A DNA stretch of 64,000 nucleotides from Raffaelea ambrosiae (GCA_002778195.1 PCDI01000012.1:1025801-1089800), one strand, 5' to 3'. Positions 21,102-32,334 are shown, counted from the stretch's first letter. Notes: generated by a model from the letters alone, not told the origin. Numbers and translations: made by a program.

Positions 21102-22391
21102 GGTTTCGGTTGGTGAGCGTTGGATGTGACGGAGAGGAGTGTTTTGTCGTTATAGTGGTGCATTGTTCAGGGGAAGGGACTTTTCCGAGTGGTGATGCTG
21201 TAAATGGACTCGATGGCCAGAAGAATCCGAAATAACAGAGGCGACCAGAAAAGCCGGCCAATGCCCGCGACGACCCAGGAGACACACTAATTATTAAATA
21301 GGAACGGTCAGCAGAACAAACAAATTGGGAGTAAGCTGATGCGGGGGAGTCAGCCGGGTTCTGTTCCACAGACGTGCAAAACACGCTCCACGAATCCCAC
21401 GGAAATTGGACCCAAGGCAGAAAGCAAATCACAGCTGGCATGCCCGGGCATACAGAAGCTTCTTCGATGGAGGAATAAGAGGTGATTGGCTAGTTTCTCC
21501 ATCTTCCAAGTGCAGGAAAGCACTGGCTAACTAGAAGACTCTGTCAGGTGCAAGAAAACAAAAGCCGCGAGGCAAAAGCTTTGGAGCCCGCACAGGTGTG
21601 ACATTCCATAACTAGCATGGCGTTGCTGTCAGAGGCCGCGTGCTCGTTATTGGCTGATGGCTCTCCATGTGGACCGAGAACCACTCTCGGTAAGCTTAAG
21701 CATGTTTAGTGTCTGGCTAAGAAAGCCTTAAATGCACGCCCGCGGTTGGCTGTATTCTAGTGGACTCCCTCGCTGTTTGGACGTATTATATCGTATCCGT
21801 AGGGACGATCCTACTCGGCTGTGCTGACGGCGTGGCTGAATGGGTGTCGACACGTAAGTGGTAACGTTCGTGGCTGAGACTTGGGGTAGATGCACGACAG
21901 CAGGAGACGGCTAGCCACGCCCGCCAAGGTCTGGCACAGACACAAACGCTGTGCTAGGTTCGATATTGGTTTCAGCGACCGGCATTCTCTGTTTCTTGAT
22001 TGGACAGGGGGCCCGCCAGCCCTGGTAGACAAGGGATGGACATGGCACATCTGGCTCGAGTACGTCTTGTTATCAAATCTTGGCTCCCTGTCGCGAAGAG
22101 CGTCGAGAACACTCTGTCCTGACAAAAGGTCTCGATGCAGTGCTCTTTGTCACACCAGCATGTTCCAGGCACAGACTTACCATTGTGGCACAATCCGATA
22201 TTTTATGCTTTGCTCTTTCTTCCTGTCGACTGTCTAACTTGGCTACTATGTACACCCTTCCACAGACACGCCCCGATCTCAAAGGCGGCGCTATTTCGTT
22301 CTTCAATCCAAGTCTGGCTGGGATCGGAAATCCATCTTTGCGAAACCGCGCTATACGTTTCGGTCCCCGTCCCTACCCATCTCTGACTCTG
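21102..22391. other. intergenic, no supported gene
   Basis: About 1.3 kb. Several frames of 60-110 codons overlap on both strands without recognisable content. The long plus-strand frame beginning near 22080 is mostly the antisense shadow of the GH54 gene. Confidence 0.45.
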
Positions 22392-23954
22392 TCAGGCCAG
22401 ACTATCACCGACCACCCAGCTCACATCGTCGTTGAACGACGTCGGATCATCAAACACGCGCACGCCGCCGTTGCTCGCCGTGTACAGCACGCCGCTGTAC
22501 TGCCGGAAGAAGCGCGTCGGATAGTTCCACGACCGGAACGTGCCCGTGTCGTTGCTGCTGCTGCTGCTGCTGCTGCTGTTGCTCAGGCCGGCCTGTATGC
22601 AAAACGTGGCGTCCTCCTGAAACTGCTTGGTGGCGTTCAGAGCGTCCAGCTGCAGCACAAAGTCGAAGTGCCGCAGATAGCTGCCGGCCGCGTCGACCGA
22701 CTCGAACGAGATGCAGTCGCTGTCGGCGAGGCCGGCGCGGACCGTCCAGCTGGCCTGCTGGCGCAGGGCCGCCGAGCTCGCGGCCGACACCTCGGCGGTG
22801 ACGACCGTGCTGCCGTTGTGCGCGAGGTAGCTGGCGGCGGCGTCGGTGGTGGTGGTGGCAGCGCGCAGCGAGACGGACGCGCCGACGGCGAGGGCCGCGA
22901 GCAGGTCGTCGGGGCCGGTGCTCCGGGCGCTCGGGGCGTACTGGGCGGCGGCGACGTTGGCCTGCACCTTGTCCTCGACGGCGTCGGTCGGGTAGCCGGC
23001 GGTCAGGACGCCCTCGTAAAAGGTGCCCTGGGCGCCGTTGCTGTTGTCGCCGCCGATGCCGAGGATGATGGCGCCCTCCTTGCTCATGGGGTTGTAGCCG
23101 TCAAAGTCGGGGCGCGCGCCGCTGTAAAAGGTCGACAGGTCCGACGCGGCCGTGGCGTCGGCGCCGCGGATGGCCCACTGGTCGGGCCCGCCCTTGACGG
23201 CCGCCGTGGCGAAGCGCCACGACACCGACGGGTTGGCGGTGTTGACCGCGGAGGTGTTGCCGGCGAACAGGCCGTTCTCCAGGTCGGCCATGATCCAGGG
23301 CCCGCTGCCGTCGCCCGGGCTGCGGCCGGCGGCGCTGCCGTAGTAGATGGCCTCCATGTGGCCGTTGCCCGTGTCCAGGCTGTTGGTCTCGGCGTTGCCG
23401 TAGTCGAAGCAGCAGGCGCCGTTGTAGTGCGTCCCGTCGAGCACGGCGTACAGGCCCTCGGGGTCGTCCCCGGTGGCGGTGCCGTCGGCCTCGTTGTTGC
23501 GGTAGCCCGTGCCGGGTGACACGAAGACGCCGTACGCCTTGTGGCCGTTGAGGGTGACGGGCGCGGCGGTGGCGCTGGCCAGGTTGTCGTAGCCGCCGGC
23601 ATCGGGCCCGCTGAAGCCGCCGGGCGGCGCTTGCGTCAGGTGGTTGCTGCGGCCGGACTGGTCGTAGAGGATGCTGATCAGACACGTTGTGCCGGCACAA
23701 AAGGTGTCCTGGGCCGCTGCATCGGCCACGCCGCCGGCGGACAGCGGCGCGATGTCTGTGGTGGTGTTGTCGGAGCCGCGCTGCACCTGGTACAAGGAGC
23801 CGGTGTAGTTGCTGTAGAGGGCGCGGGTGGTGCTGTGTGCGGCCACGCAGGGCGTGTTGCCGGCTGCATAGATGTCGCACGGCCCGGCAGCGACCAGAGC
23901 GCCCGTGGCCGCCAGCAGTCCGAGGGCACAGGCTGACGCACGTTGGCTATACAT
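22392..23954 (-). CDS. abfB: GH54 alpha-L-arabinofuranosidase B with CBM42
   Basis: A single-exon, 520-residue secreted enzyme that removes arabinofuranosyl side chains from arabinoxylan and pectin. The signal peptide covers about residues 1-23, ending at ALVAAGP before CDIYAAGNTPCVAAHSTTRA, the hallmark start of mature GH54. The catalytic domain keeps LYDQSGRSNHLTQAPPGG, the vicinal cysteine pair in GACCFDYGN and the nucleophile region DTGNGHMEAIYY (Glu201). The C-terminal third is the arabinose-binding AbfB/CBM42 beta-trefoil, with FESVDAAGSYLRHFDF and an eight-residue serine run between repeats. Length and domain order match the family. A Xyr1/XlnR-like motif lies about 285 bases upstream. 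Confidence 0.95.
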   Translation of the reverse strand: MYSQRASACALGLLAATGALVAAGPCDIYAAGNTPCVAAHSTTRALYSNYTGSLYQVQRGSDNTTTDIAPLSAGGVADAAAQDTFCAGTTCLISILYDQSGRSNHLTQAPPGGFSGPDAGGYDNLASATAAPVTLNGHKAYGVFVSPGTGYRNNEADGTATGDDPEGLYAVLDGTHYNGACCFDYGNAETNSLDTGNGHMEAIYYGSAAGRSPGDGSGPWIMADLENGLFAGNTSAVNTANPSVSWRFATAAVKGGPDQWAIRGADATAASDLSTFYSGARPDFDGYNPMSKEGAIILGIGGDNSNGAQGTFYEGVLTAGYPTDAVEDKVQANVAAAQYAPSARSTGPDDLLAALAVGASVSLRAATTTTDAAASYLAHNGSTVVTAEVSAASSAALRQQASWTVRAGLADSDCISFESVDAAGSYLRHFDFVLQLDALNATKQFQEDATFCIQAGLSNSSSSSSSSNDTGTFRSWNYPTRFFRQYSGVLYTASNGGVRVFDDPTSFNDDVSWVVGDSLA

Positions 23955-24237
23955 GGCAGCGGGTCTTCACGATTGGGCTCTGGTACAGACGACGGGAGGC
24001 TTTTCCTCCTGCCCAGTCGACGACGCTCTGCATGGGGGGGGACGCAAACAAATACATACGAAACGTTTCTATGCGTTGTCATTCTCGTATAGCAAAGGCC
24101 CGGGCATGGGGTATTTATGTCGGACCCTTGGCGAGCGAAGAAACTCCACTGTCTTGGATCCGTCGGGTCCCGGTCTCGTATTTTATGCGCAGGGAACCAG
24201 TGTCTCGATTTAGGGGCTCGTGCCATGGACGTGCAGT

Positions 24238-24243
24238 GGCTAG
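24238..24243 (+). promoter_or_regulatory. possible XlnR/Xyr1 site upstream of GH54
   Basis: GGCTAG fits the GGCTAR consensus of the xylanolytic activator XlnR/Xyr1. It lies about 285 bases upstream of the arabinofuranosidase start, in a biologically sensible place. A six-base match alone is weak evidence. Confidence 0.3.
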
Positions 24244-24679
24244 GTTGGCAGCGTATGGTAGTATCAGGAGAGCCCAAAGAAAAAAAAGACGGTCGAATGA
24301 AACGGATTTCCTGCCCTCACGCGTCGAATAAAAGTCCCCATCCGCCCTCTCCCAAACAGAGCATGGCGTGGCTCTTTCTGGCAACCAGAAGCGCCGCCTT
24401 TTGGGGCTGACAGCGGGCTGGTATTGGCAAAGGATTGGGTGGGCATTCGCGGAGGATCGACCTTGGCTCGCTGCTATTCTTGCAAACAGACACGGCCAGG
24501 ATGCGGGGTGTTCCGTTCACGATGCCGCTAGCATGACCAAAGAGGCAGGATTGCCGACGGAGGGGGCCATTCGGTCGAGGAACAGACGATTTACGTCCTT
24601 CTGACAGATGTCCCGTATTCTACAGCCCTGGTTGTTATATGTTGCGTCTGATCTTAGGTCGAGACGGCTTATTAAAACG

Positions 24680-25530
24680 GGTCCCATCCGAACACGTACA
24701 CATCCGAACAATTCCCCGGTAGTACCCTGTAGCTGCTGACGCACGCTGTTTCATGCTGTCCCCATTTCCTTGTCACGGAATAGATGCGCTGGTACAGATC
24801 GTTGCAAATCTTCCATTTATCCTCAATCACGTTCCATCCAACAACGGCTTCATCGGGACAACTCACATTGACGTCTGCCCTGGGTAGCTGCTTGATCCCG
24901 TCCAATGGTTGCGACATAGTGGCGCAGCGAGAGTTCCAGCAGTCGGAAACAATCCTGTCTATCGGGTCACGCGGGTCGGTTTCTGGAAACCTGTTGTCGA
25001 TGAGTCGGTTCACCTTCTCGAAGCCGTCCGACTCAGCATACGCATGGGCACCACGCTTCATCTACCAGAGTACAGAGCCTAGCGCAAGCTGCTCCGTGGC
25101 TGGGCCCGCATTGCCAGACGACCCCCCTGTGTGTGTGTCCTCGACGATGCCGTCCATAAGGCCCCTAGACAACCTCGACATCTGCACCAACTTGCAGAGC
25201 GCAGCCCAAGTCAACGAGCCGCAACCGGTCGTTCTTGTCGAGCAGGATGTTCTGGGGGCACAGATCCCCGTGTGCGTATCCGATAGCTTCCGGCTGTGCA
25301 GCTGCTGATGTCAGCGGCAACATCCACGGCACAGTCGGTCGCGGCCCGTTGGGCCAGTGGACGTGATCGTGAAGGGCTCCACCAGGCAGATGTTCGAGAC
25401 ACGTGATACCGCGGCCTCGAAAGAGGCACTGCACAAGACATCTGCAATCACCCCCTCGGTCTTCTAAAAGTTCAAGCACGCTCTGCTCCTGGGCAATCAC
25501 ACCGAGCCCATACAGGCCCTGGATAGTTAC
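24680..25530 (-). pseudogene. Decayed fungal protein kinase-like gene
   Basis: The remnant reads as a short fungal kinase lacking most of its N-lobe: VIAQEQSVLELLEDRGGDC, CLEHLPGGALHDHVHW, the catalytic loop YAHGDLCPQNILLDKN and a DLG motif (RLVDLGCAL). After VGADVEVV the frame changes near 25150-25165; the next frame gives LMDGIVEDTHTGG, then GPATEQLALGSVLW. A TAG at 25064-25062 follows, then MKRGAHAYAESDGFEKVNRL and CWNSRCATM, the normal end of this kinase type. One frame change plus one in-frame stop, and absence of the glycine loop, make it a pseudogene. A cryptic intron could explain the frame change but not the stop. Confidence 0.65.
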
Positions 25531-25822
25531 GGACACTGCCAGCCACGTGCTGTTTCCGGCTCAAGTGCACGTCCAGGGTGATCGTGCACAGCAACTGTCT
25601 CAACTTCTGTCACAGCAGACGAGTGTCGTCAACTGCAGTTTGCATATTATTCATAACTTGTCCGTCATAGCAAGCCGGAGTGTACATTTGTAAGGAACGA
25701 AACCTAGAATCCAGCGCACCCTCAGAAAACAATATCTCGCAACGCCTACAAACCACCAAAACCCCCTGTTCCCACAGAATGCGCCATAGAACGCCGAGCG
25801 GCCACCCCAGTGCCATGCCTGA

Positions 25823-27073
25823 TCATCTCTCCTGCTCCTCGCTCGGTGCGAGAATCGACAGCCGGTGCGTGTCGGTTAGCGACGCCGTCTCCCCGGCCAC
25901 CGAGACCGTGGCTTTCCACTCCATCTCGTAGCTGCGGCTGACGTTGTATGTCCGGAAGCTCGGCGCCAGCGGGGCCTCAAAGCGTGGCAACGGCTGGCCC
26001 AGCACAGACGCGCATTGGTGGCCCAGGCGCAGCTCCAGCAGCGCGCCAACGTCCAGCGGTGGCTCCTTGTCGCTGGTCGGCACCACCAGCGACGACCCGA
26101 GGTTGCGCAGTGGGAGCCCCAGGTCGATGTAGTTCTTGTCGGTCCGGTCCACGTCGTGCGCGTTTCTGAACGAGCCGGCGCACCGGACGGCTGTGCGCGT
26201 CCGCAACACGAATCTCAGCTCGGTGAGCACGATCGTCTGCGGTACGTCGCGGAGGACCTCGGTCGTGAGCGGACGGTTGGGCACGGCGCGGAGCTGGAAC
26301 GGAATGGGGTGGGGGCTCTCCAGCTGGAGGACGGTCGGGGCGGAGACCTGCAGCGAGTAGACGAACACGGGGATCTTGGAGGAGCCAAAGAACGTTTGCG
26401 TCTTCTGCTTGAAGCTGAGCTCGGCCTTCTCCATGCCGGGCAGCAGCCGCAGGCTCGCGGCGGTCTTCTGGTAGACGCGCGCATTGAGGCCGAAGTCGGT
26501 CACGGGGAACGGCGACGACGGGGGCCGCACGACGACGGGCAGCGTGGCGGTGGCCGCCGGGCTCCGGGACCCGGATAGGTGCAGCTCGGCCTCGAGATAG
26601 TACTCGACAAAGCCGTGGAACCGGGTGCTCCAGTGGGATCCCTCGTAGTAGAACGCGGCGGGCAGCGGCTGCTTGACAATGTCGGCGGGCTGCAGGGACA
26701 GATTGCTGCAGTCTGGCAGATTGTCGTCCACCAGCATCCGGGGGTCGGGGTGCAGGGGGACAGCCAGAGCAAAGGGCCAGGCCTGGCTCTCGCCGCCCGG
26801 GGGGATGTGGATGGGCCCCTCGTAGAGCTTCTCGCTGACCACGAAGAAGTTGAAGCGGCCGCGGTAGGTGCTCGTGTGGTTGTTGGCTTGGTGGACCACC
26901 ATCTTGGACTTGGAGCGTCCGAACAGCTTGATCGTCACCCATCCCTGCGGGGTGACCGTGTGGACTCCGCGGACCACTCTTCCCAGGATGATGCCGTCCG
27001 GCAAGTAGGAGGCCTGCGGGTCCTGCAGGACGATCCGCAGAGCAGGCGATGCGTTCGCTTCCGTCAGCGGCAT
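25823..27073 (-). CDS. Arrestin-like (alpha-arrestin/ART family) protein
   Basis: An intron-less 416-residue protein with the arrestin fold. The N-terminal domain starts LRIVLQDPQASYLPDGIILG RVV, followed by the strand GWVTIKLFGRSKSKMVV and FNFFVVSEKLYEGPIHI, the usual arrestin_N pattern in fungi. A second beta-rich domain from about residue 210 contains LQVSAPTVLQLESPHPIPF and TIVLTELRFVLRTRTAV. No PPxY motif for binding a Rsp5-type ubiquitin ligase is visible, unlike classical alpha-arrestins. Such proteins act as adaptors in endocytosis or signalling of membrane transporters. The role here is inferred from fold only. Confidence 0.8.
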   Translation of the reverse strand: MPLTEANASPALRIVLQDPQASYLPDGIILGRVVRGVHTVTPQGWVTIKLFGRSKSKMVVHQANNHTSTYRGRFNFFVVSEKLYEGPIHIPPGGESQAWPFALAVPLHPDPRMLVDDNLPDCSNLSLQPADIVKQPLPAAFYYEGSHWSTRFHGFVEYYLEAELHLSGSRSPAATATLPVVVRPPSSPFPVTDFGLNARVYQKTAASLRLLPGMEKAELSFKQKTQTFFGSSKIPVFVYSLQVSAPTVLQLESPHPIPFQLRAVPNRPLTTEVLRDVPQTIVLTELRFVLRTRTAVRCAGSFRNAHDVDRTDKNYIDLGLPLRNLGSSLVVPTSDKEPPLDVGALLELRLGHQCASVLGQPLPRFEAPLAPSFRTYNVSRSYEMEWKATVSVAGETASLTDTHRLSILAPSEEQER

Positions 27074-27550
27074 CTTGGTCTAGCCACGGGGAAACAAGAC
27101 AGTCCTTCAGGAGCGTTTTTTTTGTTTGTTTTCTTTTGTGTCTTTGGTCAAGAACAAATAAAATAAAACGCGCTTCTCTAGACGGGACTCGGTGCGTATT
27201 ATTGCTCTCGTGTGTTGTTTGAGACTGGCCGGGGAAATGCGATGTTAGCCTTGCCGGGACGAAAGCCCACTATGCAGTGGGTCTCCTAGAAACTGCAAGC
27301 TTGTTTTGCAAGAATGACGGCCCGGCTGCAACAGTTCACTGCCCTGTGGCTGTGCCCCTCGGTGGTGAATTGGGGGCTTTGGATCGGCAGAAACGGTCGA
27401 GACATGCCCCGAAACGGGCGACCGAAGTGAAATCCACCAACGACCGTGGGTGGTTCCAGGGGGGGGGCACTACCGTGCGCCACATTTTGCTGCGCCTCGT
27501 ACCGGAACACGTGAAGACCTGACAAGGGCAAGCCGTTCAACTTCAGCTTA
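27074..27550. other. intergenic upstream of arrestin-like gene
   Basis: About 480 bases with T-rich and A-rich tracts near 27117-27165. Presumed promoter of the arrestin-like gene. Nothing else seen. Confidence 0.4.
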
Positions 27551-28290
27551 TCAAGTTGAATCGAATATGGTCAACGACCTGACCACCATGTCATCCCACC
27601 TGGTATTTGCTGACTTGCTTATCGGTGACCTGCTCGTACTTTCGTATTGTTCGCGCCGCCACGCGAAACTTGTATCCATGCGCCGTGTTGGCGTCCGTCT
27701 GGTAGACCGGCAGCGTCGGCGAGTCGTCCGTCGCTGTGCGCATGGCGCGCGCAGCCGAGGGCCACCGGCGCGTCCAGCCGAGCGCGTGCACGCGCAGCGA
27801 GCCCTCGGCGACCAGACCCATGGCGGACAGGCTGCGGGTCTCGACGTGGAAGGTGCCCGACGCCGCCTGCGCGCCGATAAGCATGTGTACCGTATGGTCG
27901 TCATGACCGCCGACGACGGTAAACGTCGCCCTGGAAGTCGGCCGCTGGCGACGTCTGGCGCCGCGAGCAGCGATGGCTCATTGTCCTGTGCGTAGTAGCC
28001 GTAGACCAGCCACTTGCGCCGTGGGGTAGTAGCCCGTCTGGCTTCGACACGAGGCTGGCCAGGAGGTCGTGCAAGGCGTAGCCCACGAGCCAGTCGCTGC
28101 GCAGGACCATCAGGCGCTTGCCGGCCGCGACCTCCTCGCTCCAGATGGCGTGCTCGTTGATGTTGACCGTGCAGTCCGTAGCCAGCCCCTGGCTCGGGCC
28201 AGAAGGCCCCGGTAGGTCGCCACCGAAGACAGCATGTCGCTCCCCCGCTGCCCTCCATGTGGCAGCTGTACTGCTCCGGCGCCCTGCCGT
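27551..28290 (-). pseudogene. Frame-scrambled GC-rich coding remnant, family unknown
   Basis: Protein-like sequence moves through all three minus-strand frames: DCTVNINEHAIWSEEVAAGK ... SDWLVGYALHDLLASLVSKP, then in a second frame RRKWLVYGYYAQDNEPSLLA, then in a third FTVVGGHDDHTVHMLIGAQA ... LPVYQTDANTAHGYKFRV. Each segment has balanced composition, while the same stretch in other frames gives Arg/Pro/Ser-rich shadows. No GT..AG pair placed at the two junctions restores a frame convincingly. The simplest reading is a former gene with two indels. I do not recognise the family. The 250-codon frame that spans the region is mostly such a shadow. Confidence 0.4.
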
Positions 28291-28303
28291 TGCTAGCGAC
28301 CAA

Positions 28304-31096
28304 CGCCGCCCACGCCGCCCACCACGCGTTGGATCCGGGTCGTCTGATCGAGGATGCGGTGCAGGACCCCGGATGCCAACTGCTGCGGTGCCCCGGTGTT
28401 CACGTCGAGATCAACCACAGCCGTACCGGAAACAGTTGCCCGTCGCTCGAGCGACACCGGAAGAACGGCGGCCAATGCCTTGGAGAAGCAGCAGCAAAGA
28501 ATGTATTTTGTTCTCTCTGCTTTGTTTTGTTTATGCACGCCGTTGACTGGTCTGTCCGTCACTTTGAACGGTCTACCATCTCCATGTTGAATTCCCGTCA
28601 AGTCCGTGTCCCATCCCATGCGGCCATGGAACCTGGAGTTGTGCAGGGTGTAGAGAGAGTTGTATTCCAAAACAAAGGAGTGCTGTTTTCTGTGATGCTC
28701 TCATGCTGTTTCCTATTTCCCCATTACAAGGGAGCTTGGCGGCCAACCCCGGTGGGAGACTCCGGTGGGATTGCGCCACGACAATTGCTCGCTGCCGTCC
28801 CTCCGCTCGAGACCCCGAGATGATAATGAACACTGTGACTGTGGTAGACACCGACCAAGAAAGAAGGCGTAAGACTCTGGCAAAGTAACTGGCAATGGGT
28901 CAACTCGAGGATGACGCACAATGCTTGGCATCAACATTAGAGTTGAGAAATATACCCTTGAACTCGAATACCACCTAGCAAAGACAATGTCGGCGGGCTG
29001 GCAAGTAATTTACATCGGTAGTGAAAACTGACATATATTCCAGATGCGTGCACCCCGCATGGACTGGGAGGGCCGGCCATAGACGCTGCAGTGAGAATCA
29101 TTTCGCCCGGGGTGACGGGACGGCACGAGCTAGAGTGGCTGCGGCAACCATCACGTTGCCACCTACAATACAGCTGTAGCCTAATTGTATCGTCCAACAC
29201 ACCAACTCGAATCATCTGTCAGCACTAGCTCGATGTGCGAGAATGGACCTACACGATGTGTGCATGTATGCAGTTTCCAGCTGCGTCTGGGCTTTGTCGC
29301 TGCTCAGCTGCCATATCCCTTCGGTGCGTTGCTGCCCCAGGTTGATTCTTTACTTCTATTTGTTCTTCCTTGTACCTTTCCAATTCCATTTTCTGCCGTT
29401 TTTTTGCCGCCATGACCAAAATTCCCCATGTCAGGTTTTCCCAGTGTGTACCCCATTTCTTTCCACAATGGAGAAAGACGAAGAATTGCACTTGTAATGC
29501 GGGCGTGATGCAATGCATGCAACAACATGTATGCACGACGTGTTCACAAGGCTTACCGCCCAGAACCGCACATGTAGAGATAAATCGGTAAACAAGGAAA
29601 CCCACGAAACGAAAATGTAGAACCCACCTTGTTCATTATAGCGATATCAGAAATACAAAAGTGATGGCCCGACTTTTCTATCCAGACTTTCTCCAAATTC
29701 TCAAGAAGGCCGCCATATTTCACGACCAAATAACTTACACCGCAACACTGCCTCATCCAAGTCCTGTGCCGGCAATATTGCACCAAACACATCGTTGGAG
29801 TAAGACAGCTATGCCTCCTATAATGAATGGATGCATTCGATTCACTTATTGATTCTGAAAAAAAGGCAAAAAGCCGGGATACATCAACCGGCGCGGAGTA
29901 CAACCCTTGTGGAAGTCCGGCTTGCGACAAGAAGCACAACCAGGTTTGACCGCAATTGAGACAGCCTTTCGGCGTTCTCAGGATGACAAGAAGCAATTAT
30001 TTTTGCGAGGCACGGCGAGCAAAGTAGAGTTGCAGGATCAACTCTTCTGAATTATGCCGTCCTTTTGTTGAGCAGCCAGAGCGGAGCTCAATACACGTGG
30101 GTCTTTGCAGCCAGAGTTGTCAACCAGAGTTGTTAGTGCGTGACGCGCACTACGATTCTTCAGGCACAAGGCCATTCCTACTAACATGACGCAAAACGAT
30201 CGTCGTCCCGATACGTTTTGTCTTCAGAAGACCTGCGCCTAATCTGACCAATGGATGAGATCATCCATTCCCAGCTCCCTGCGTGGAAGGAGGCACAGAT
30301 GTGTCCGAGGCCTGCGACAGTCAGCATACATGGCCGCCAGTGCAAGACATGTGGCGGTGGTGGTAGATCTATTGTGGACTCTTTTTGTGGATGTTCGCGC
30401 GCCACGTCGAGAGACATTGGTCTGGCTGCATATGCAAGCCTGCACATACTCGTGCCTGTGCATGGCTGTATCATACTAGTGGGTTCCTGCTGTGGCGTGT
30501 TCAGTGCTTGCGCTTTGAGCTCCTGTAGGACGGCCAGAGAAAAACTCGTTGTTGACGGAGGGCCTCTCCGAGCTCACCAGAAGAAAAAACTAATAGTCAG
30601 TACCGTGGTCGGACCAAGAACACATACAGTGGACATTGCCGGACATTTCGTCTAACCGCACCCATAATGGCCTTGCTGGGCCGGCGCAACAGCTACTCAC
30701 GATCGAACTACATGGCTAAGCCTACATGCCGAGACACCAGCTGCTAGAAACGACGCTAAAGACACCAAAAGCCCGGTTTCAGGGGTTTCGGCATTGTCAA
30801 ATGTAGGCTGGCCATGGACCGGACCCGCGATCTAGCATTAACTAGTTTTTCCGCGCTATTGGCAGGCACCAAACTTAGACACATCCATAGGATACACTGT
30901 GCCGTCTTCAGCTGCATATTGATCCTTCATTTTTTTTTGTCCTCAATACGAGATGGTCGGCCCACACGGGGTCTGTGAGTAAATAAGTACGAGAGTTGCC
31001 AGCACGCTGCTCTCGTTGCGCTCTTCTACTATCTTTTTTTGTTGTCCTTTTTTTTTTCCCCCTACATAGCATTCTTCTGGCTGCTCACATATCACA
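28304..31096. other. 2.8 kb without a supported gene
   Basis: Only short overlapping frames, some Cys-rich by chance (for example on the minus strand near 29553-29996), and none with a recognisable domain or a clean exon structure. The right end contains the promoter of the GH11-like gene: a GGCTAA motif at 30714-30719, a TAAATAA element near 30980, and a pyrimidine-rich leader just before the ATG. Confidence 0.45.
30714..30719 (+). promoter_or_regulatory. possible XlnR/Xyr1 site upstream of the GH11-like gene
   Basis: GGCTAA, a GGCTAR-type motif, about 380 bases before the start codon of the xylanase-like gene. The same consensus occurs upstream of the GH54 gene. Confidence 0.3.
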
Positions 31097-32002
31097 ATGG
31101 TTGCTGTTTCTCGTCTTGCTATTGCGGCCTCGGCTGCTCATGTTCTTGCCATCCCGGCTGAGAAGAACGCCGGTCTGGCTGCGCGGCAATGGCCGGGATG
31201 GGGAGCTTGGCAGGGCTGGAACCGGGGCTGGAAGCCCACGACTACCACACCAGCCGCAACGACGCCTGCTGCAACAACACCGGTTGATGTCGCCGCCGCC
31301 ACCACCACCACGGCACCTGCTACGGCCACTACTGTCAGTGCCAACACGGCCGTCCAGACGCTGGCGCTGGACTACACGCAGAACTACCAAAACGACATCG
31401 ACGTCGGCTTCACCACAGGCACCAACAGCTTTGACATTTCCTTTCAGAACGGCAGCGAGTTTGTCCTCGGCCGCGGCTGGACGACGGGACGTACGGATAT
31501 GTAAGTGCATCAGAGCCACCCAAAAAAAAAAAAAAAAAAACCACCCAAAACCTGTGCTCATGGTCCACACAGCGCCATCTCGTTTGCGGGCTCCGTTGCC
31601 GGCACTGGTGTCGAAAAGGGCGGCAGTGACCTCCTGGTTGCGGCGTACGGCTGGTTTACCAACCCGCTCGTCGAATACTACGTCCAGGAGTGGTCCGTCA
31701 ACGGCGGCACGCAGGCGGGCGACAACCTCGGCACCTTTACCAGCGACGGCAGCGAGTACACGATCTGGCGCTACCAGCGCGTGGACAAGCCGTCGATCGA
31801 AGGGACGTCGACGTTTTACCAGTACATTTCGGCGCGGACGGACCATCGGTCGGACAGCGGCACGATTACGTTTGCGAACCATGTGGCGGCGTGGAAGAAT
31901 GCGGGCCTGACGATTGGGACGCACAACTACCAGACCTGGGCCGTGGAGAAGTGGGGGACCGGCAACGGCTCGGCGTCGTACACGGTCAGCGGGACGGTGT
32001 AA
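31097..32002 (+). CDS. GH11 endo-xylanase-like protein with N-terminal Trp/Thr-rich linker
   Basis: A 277-residue secreted protein from exons 31097-31500 and 31573-32002. A signal peptide (MVAVSRLAIAASAAHVLA) is followed by a Trp-rich stretch (WPGWGAWQGWNRGW) and about 45 residues of Thr/Ala/Pro, then a GH11 beta-jelly roll. Recognisable GH11 elements are NPLVEYYVQEW, with the probable nucleophile Glu169, then YQRVDKPSIEGTSTFYQYIS, DHRSDSGTITF and THNYQTWAVEKW, with the probable acid/base Glu260. The canonical ATEGY...SSG block is altered to AVEKW...GNG, so this is a divergent member. GH11 enzymes cut xylan backbones. The 72 nt intron holds an 18-base A run. The linker before rather than after the catalytic domain is unusual. 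Confidence 0.85.
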
Positions 32003-32334
32003 GAGGCGATGTTTCTGTCTACTGTACAATACTTGCTGTGTGGTCCTGTCTCGGCTTGGGGTCATCTGGGCACGTGGGACTGGGAGTTTTGAGTCATGGC
32101 CAAGGTACGATGGGGCCGAACAGGGTGGACTGACCACAATTTATGAAATGTATGACAATATGCAGGAAAAGCTTAGTGTAGGCATGAATTTAGACTTGTT
32201 GGGATCTACGTACCACAGTTGGCTATTCCAGGGTTCCAGGGTGGTGGGCCCCTCAGTCCGCGACTTTGCATGCCCAAGAATACTTCTTCCATTTGTTCTC
32301 GCCTCCTGCCCATCCATGATGTCATCCCCTCCCC
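32003..32334. other. convergent 3' intergenic region
   Basis: About 330 bases between convergent stop codons; no frame or repeat of note. Confidence 0.4.

Noticed and set aside
22080..23519. A 479-codon plus-strand frame over the arabinofuranosidase gene
   Set aside because: Val/Arg/Gly-rich shadow of the GH54 gene.
29553..29996. A 147-codon minus-strand frame with many cysteines
   Set aside because: No signal peptide, domain or splice context, and competing frames of similar length overlap it.
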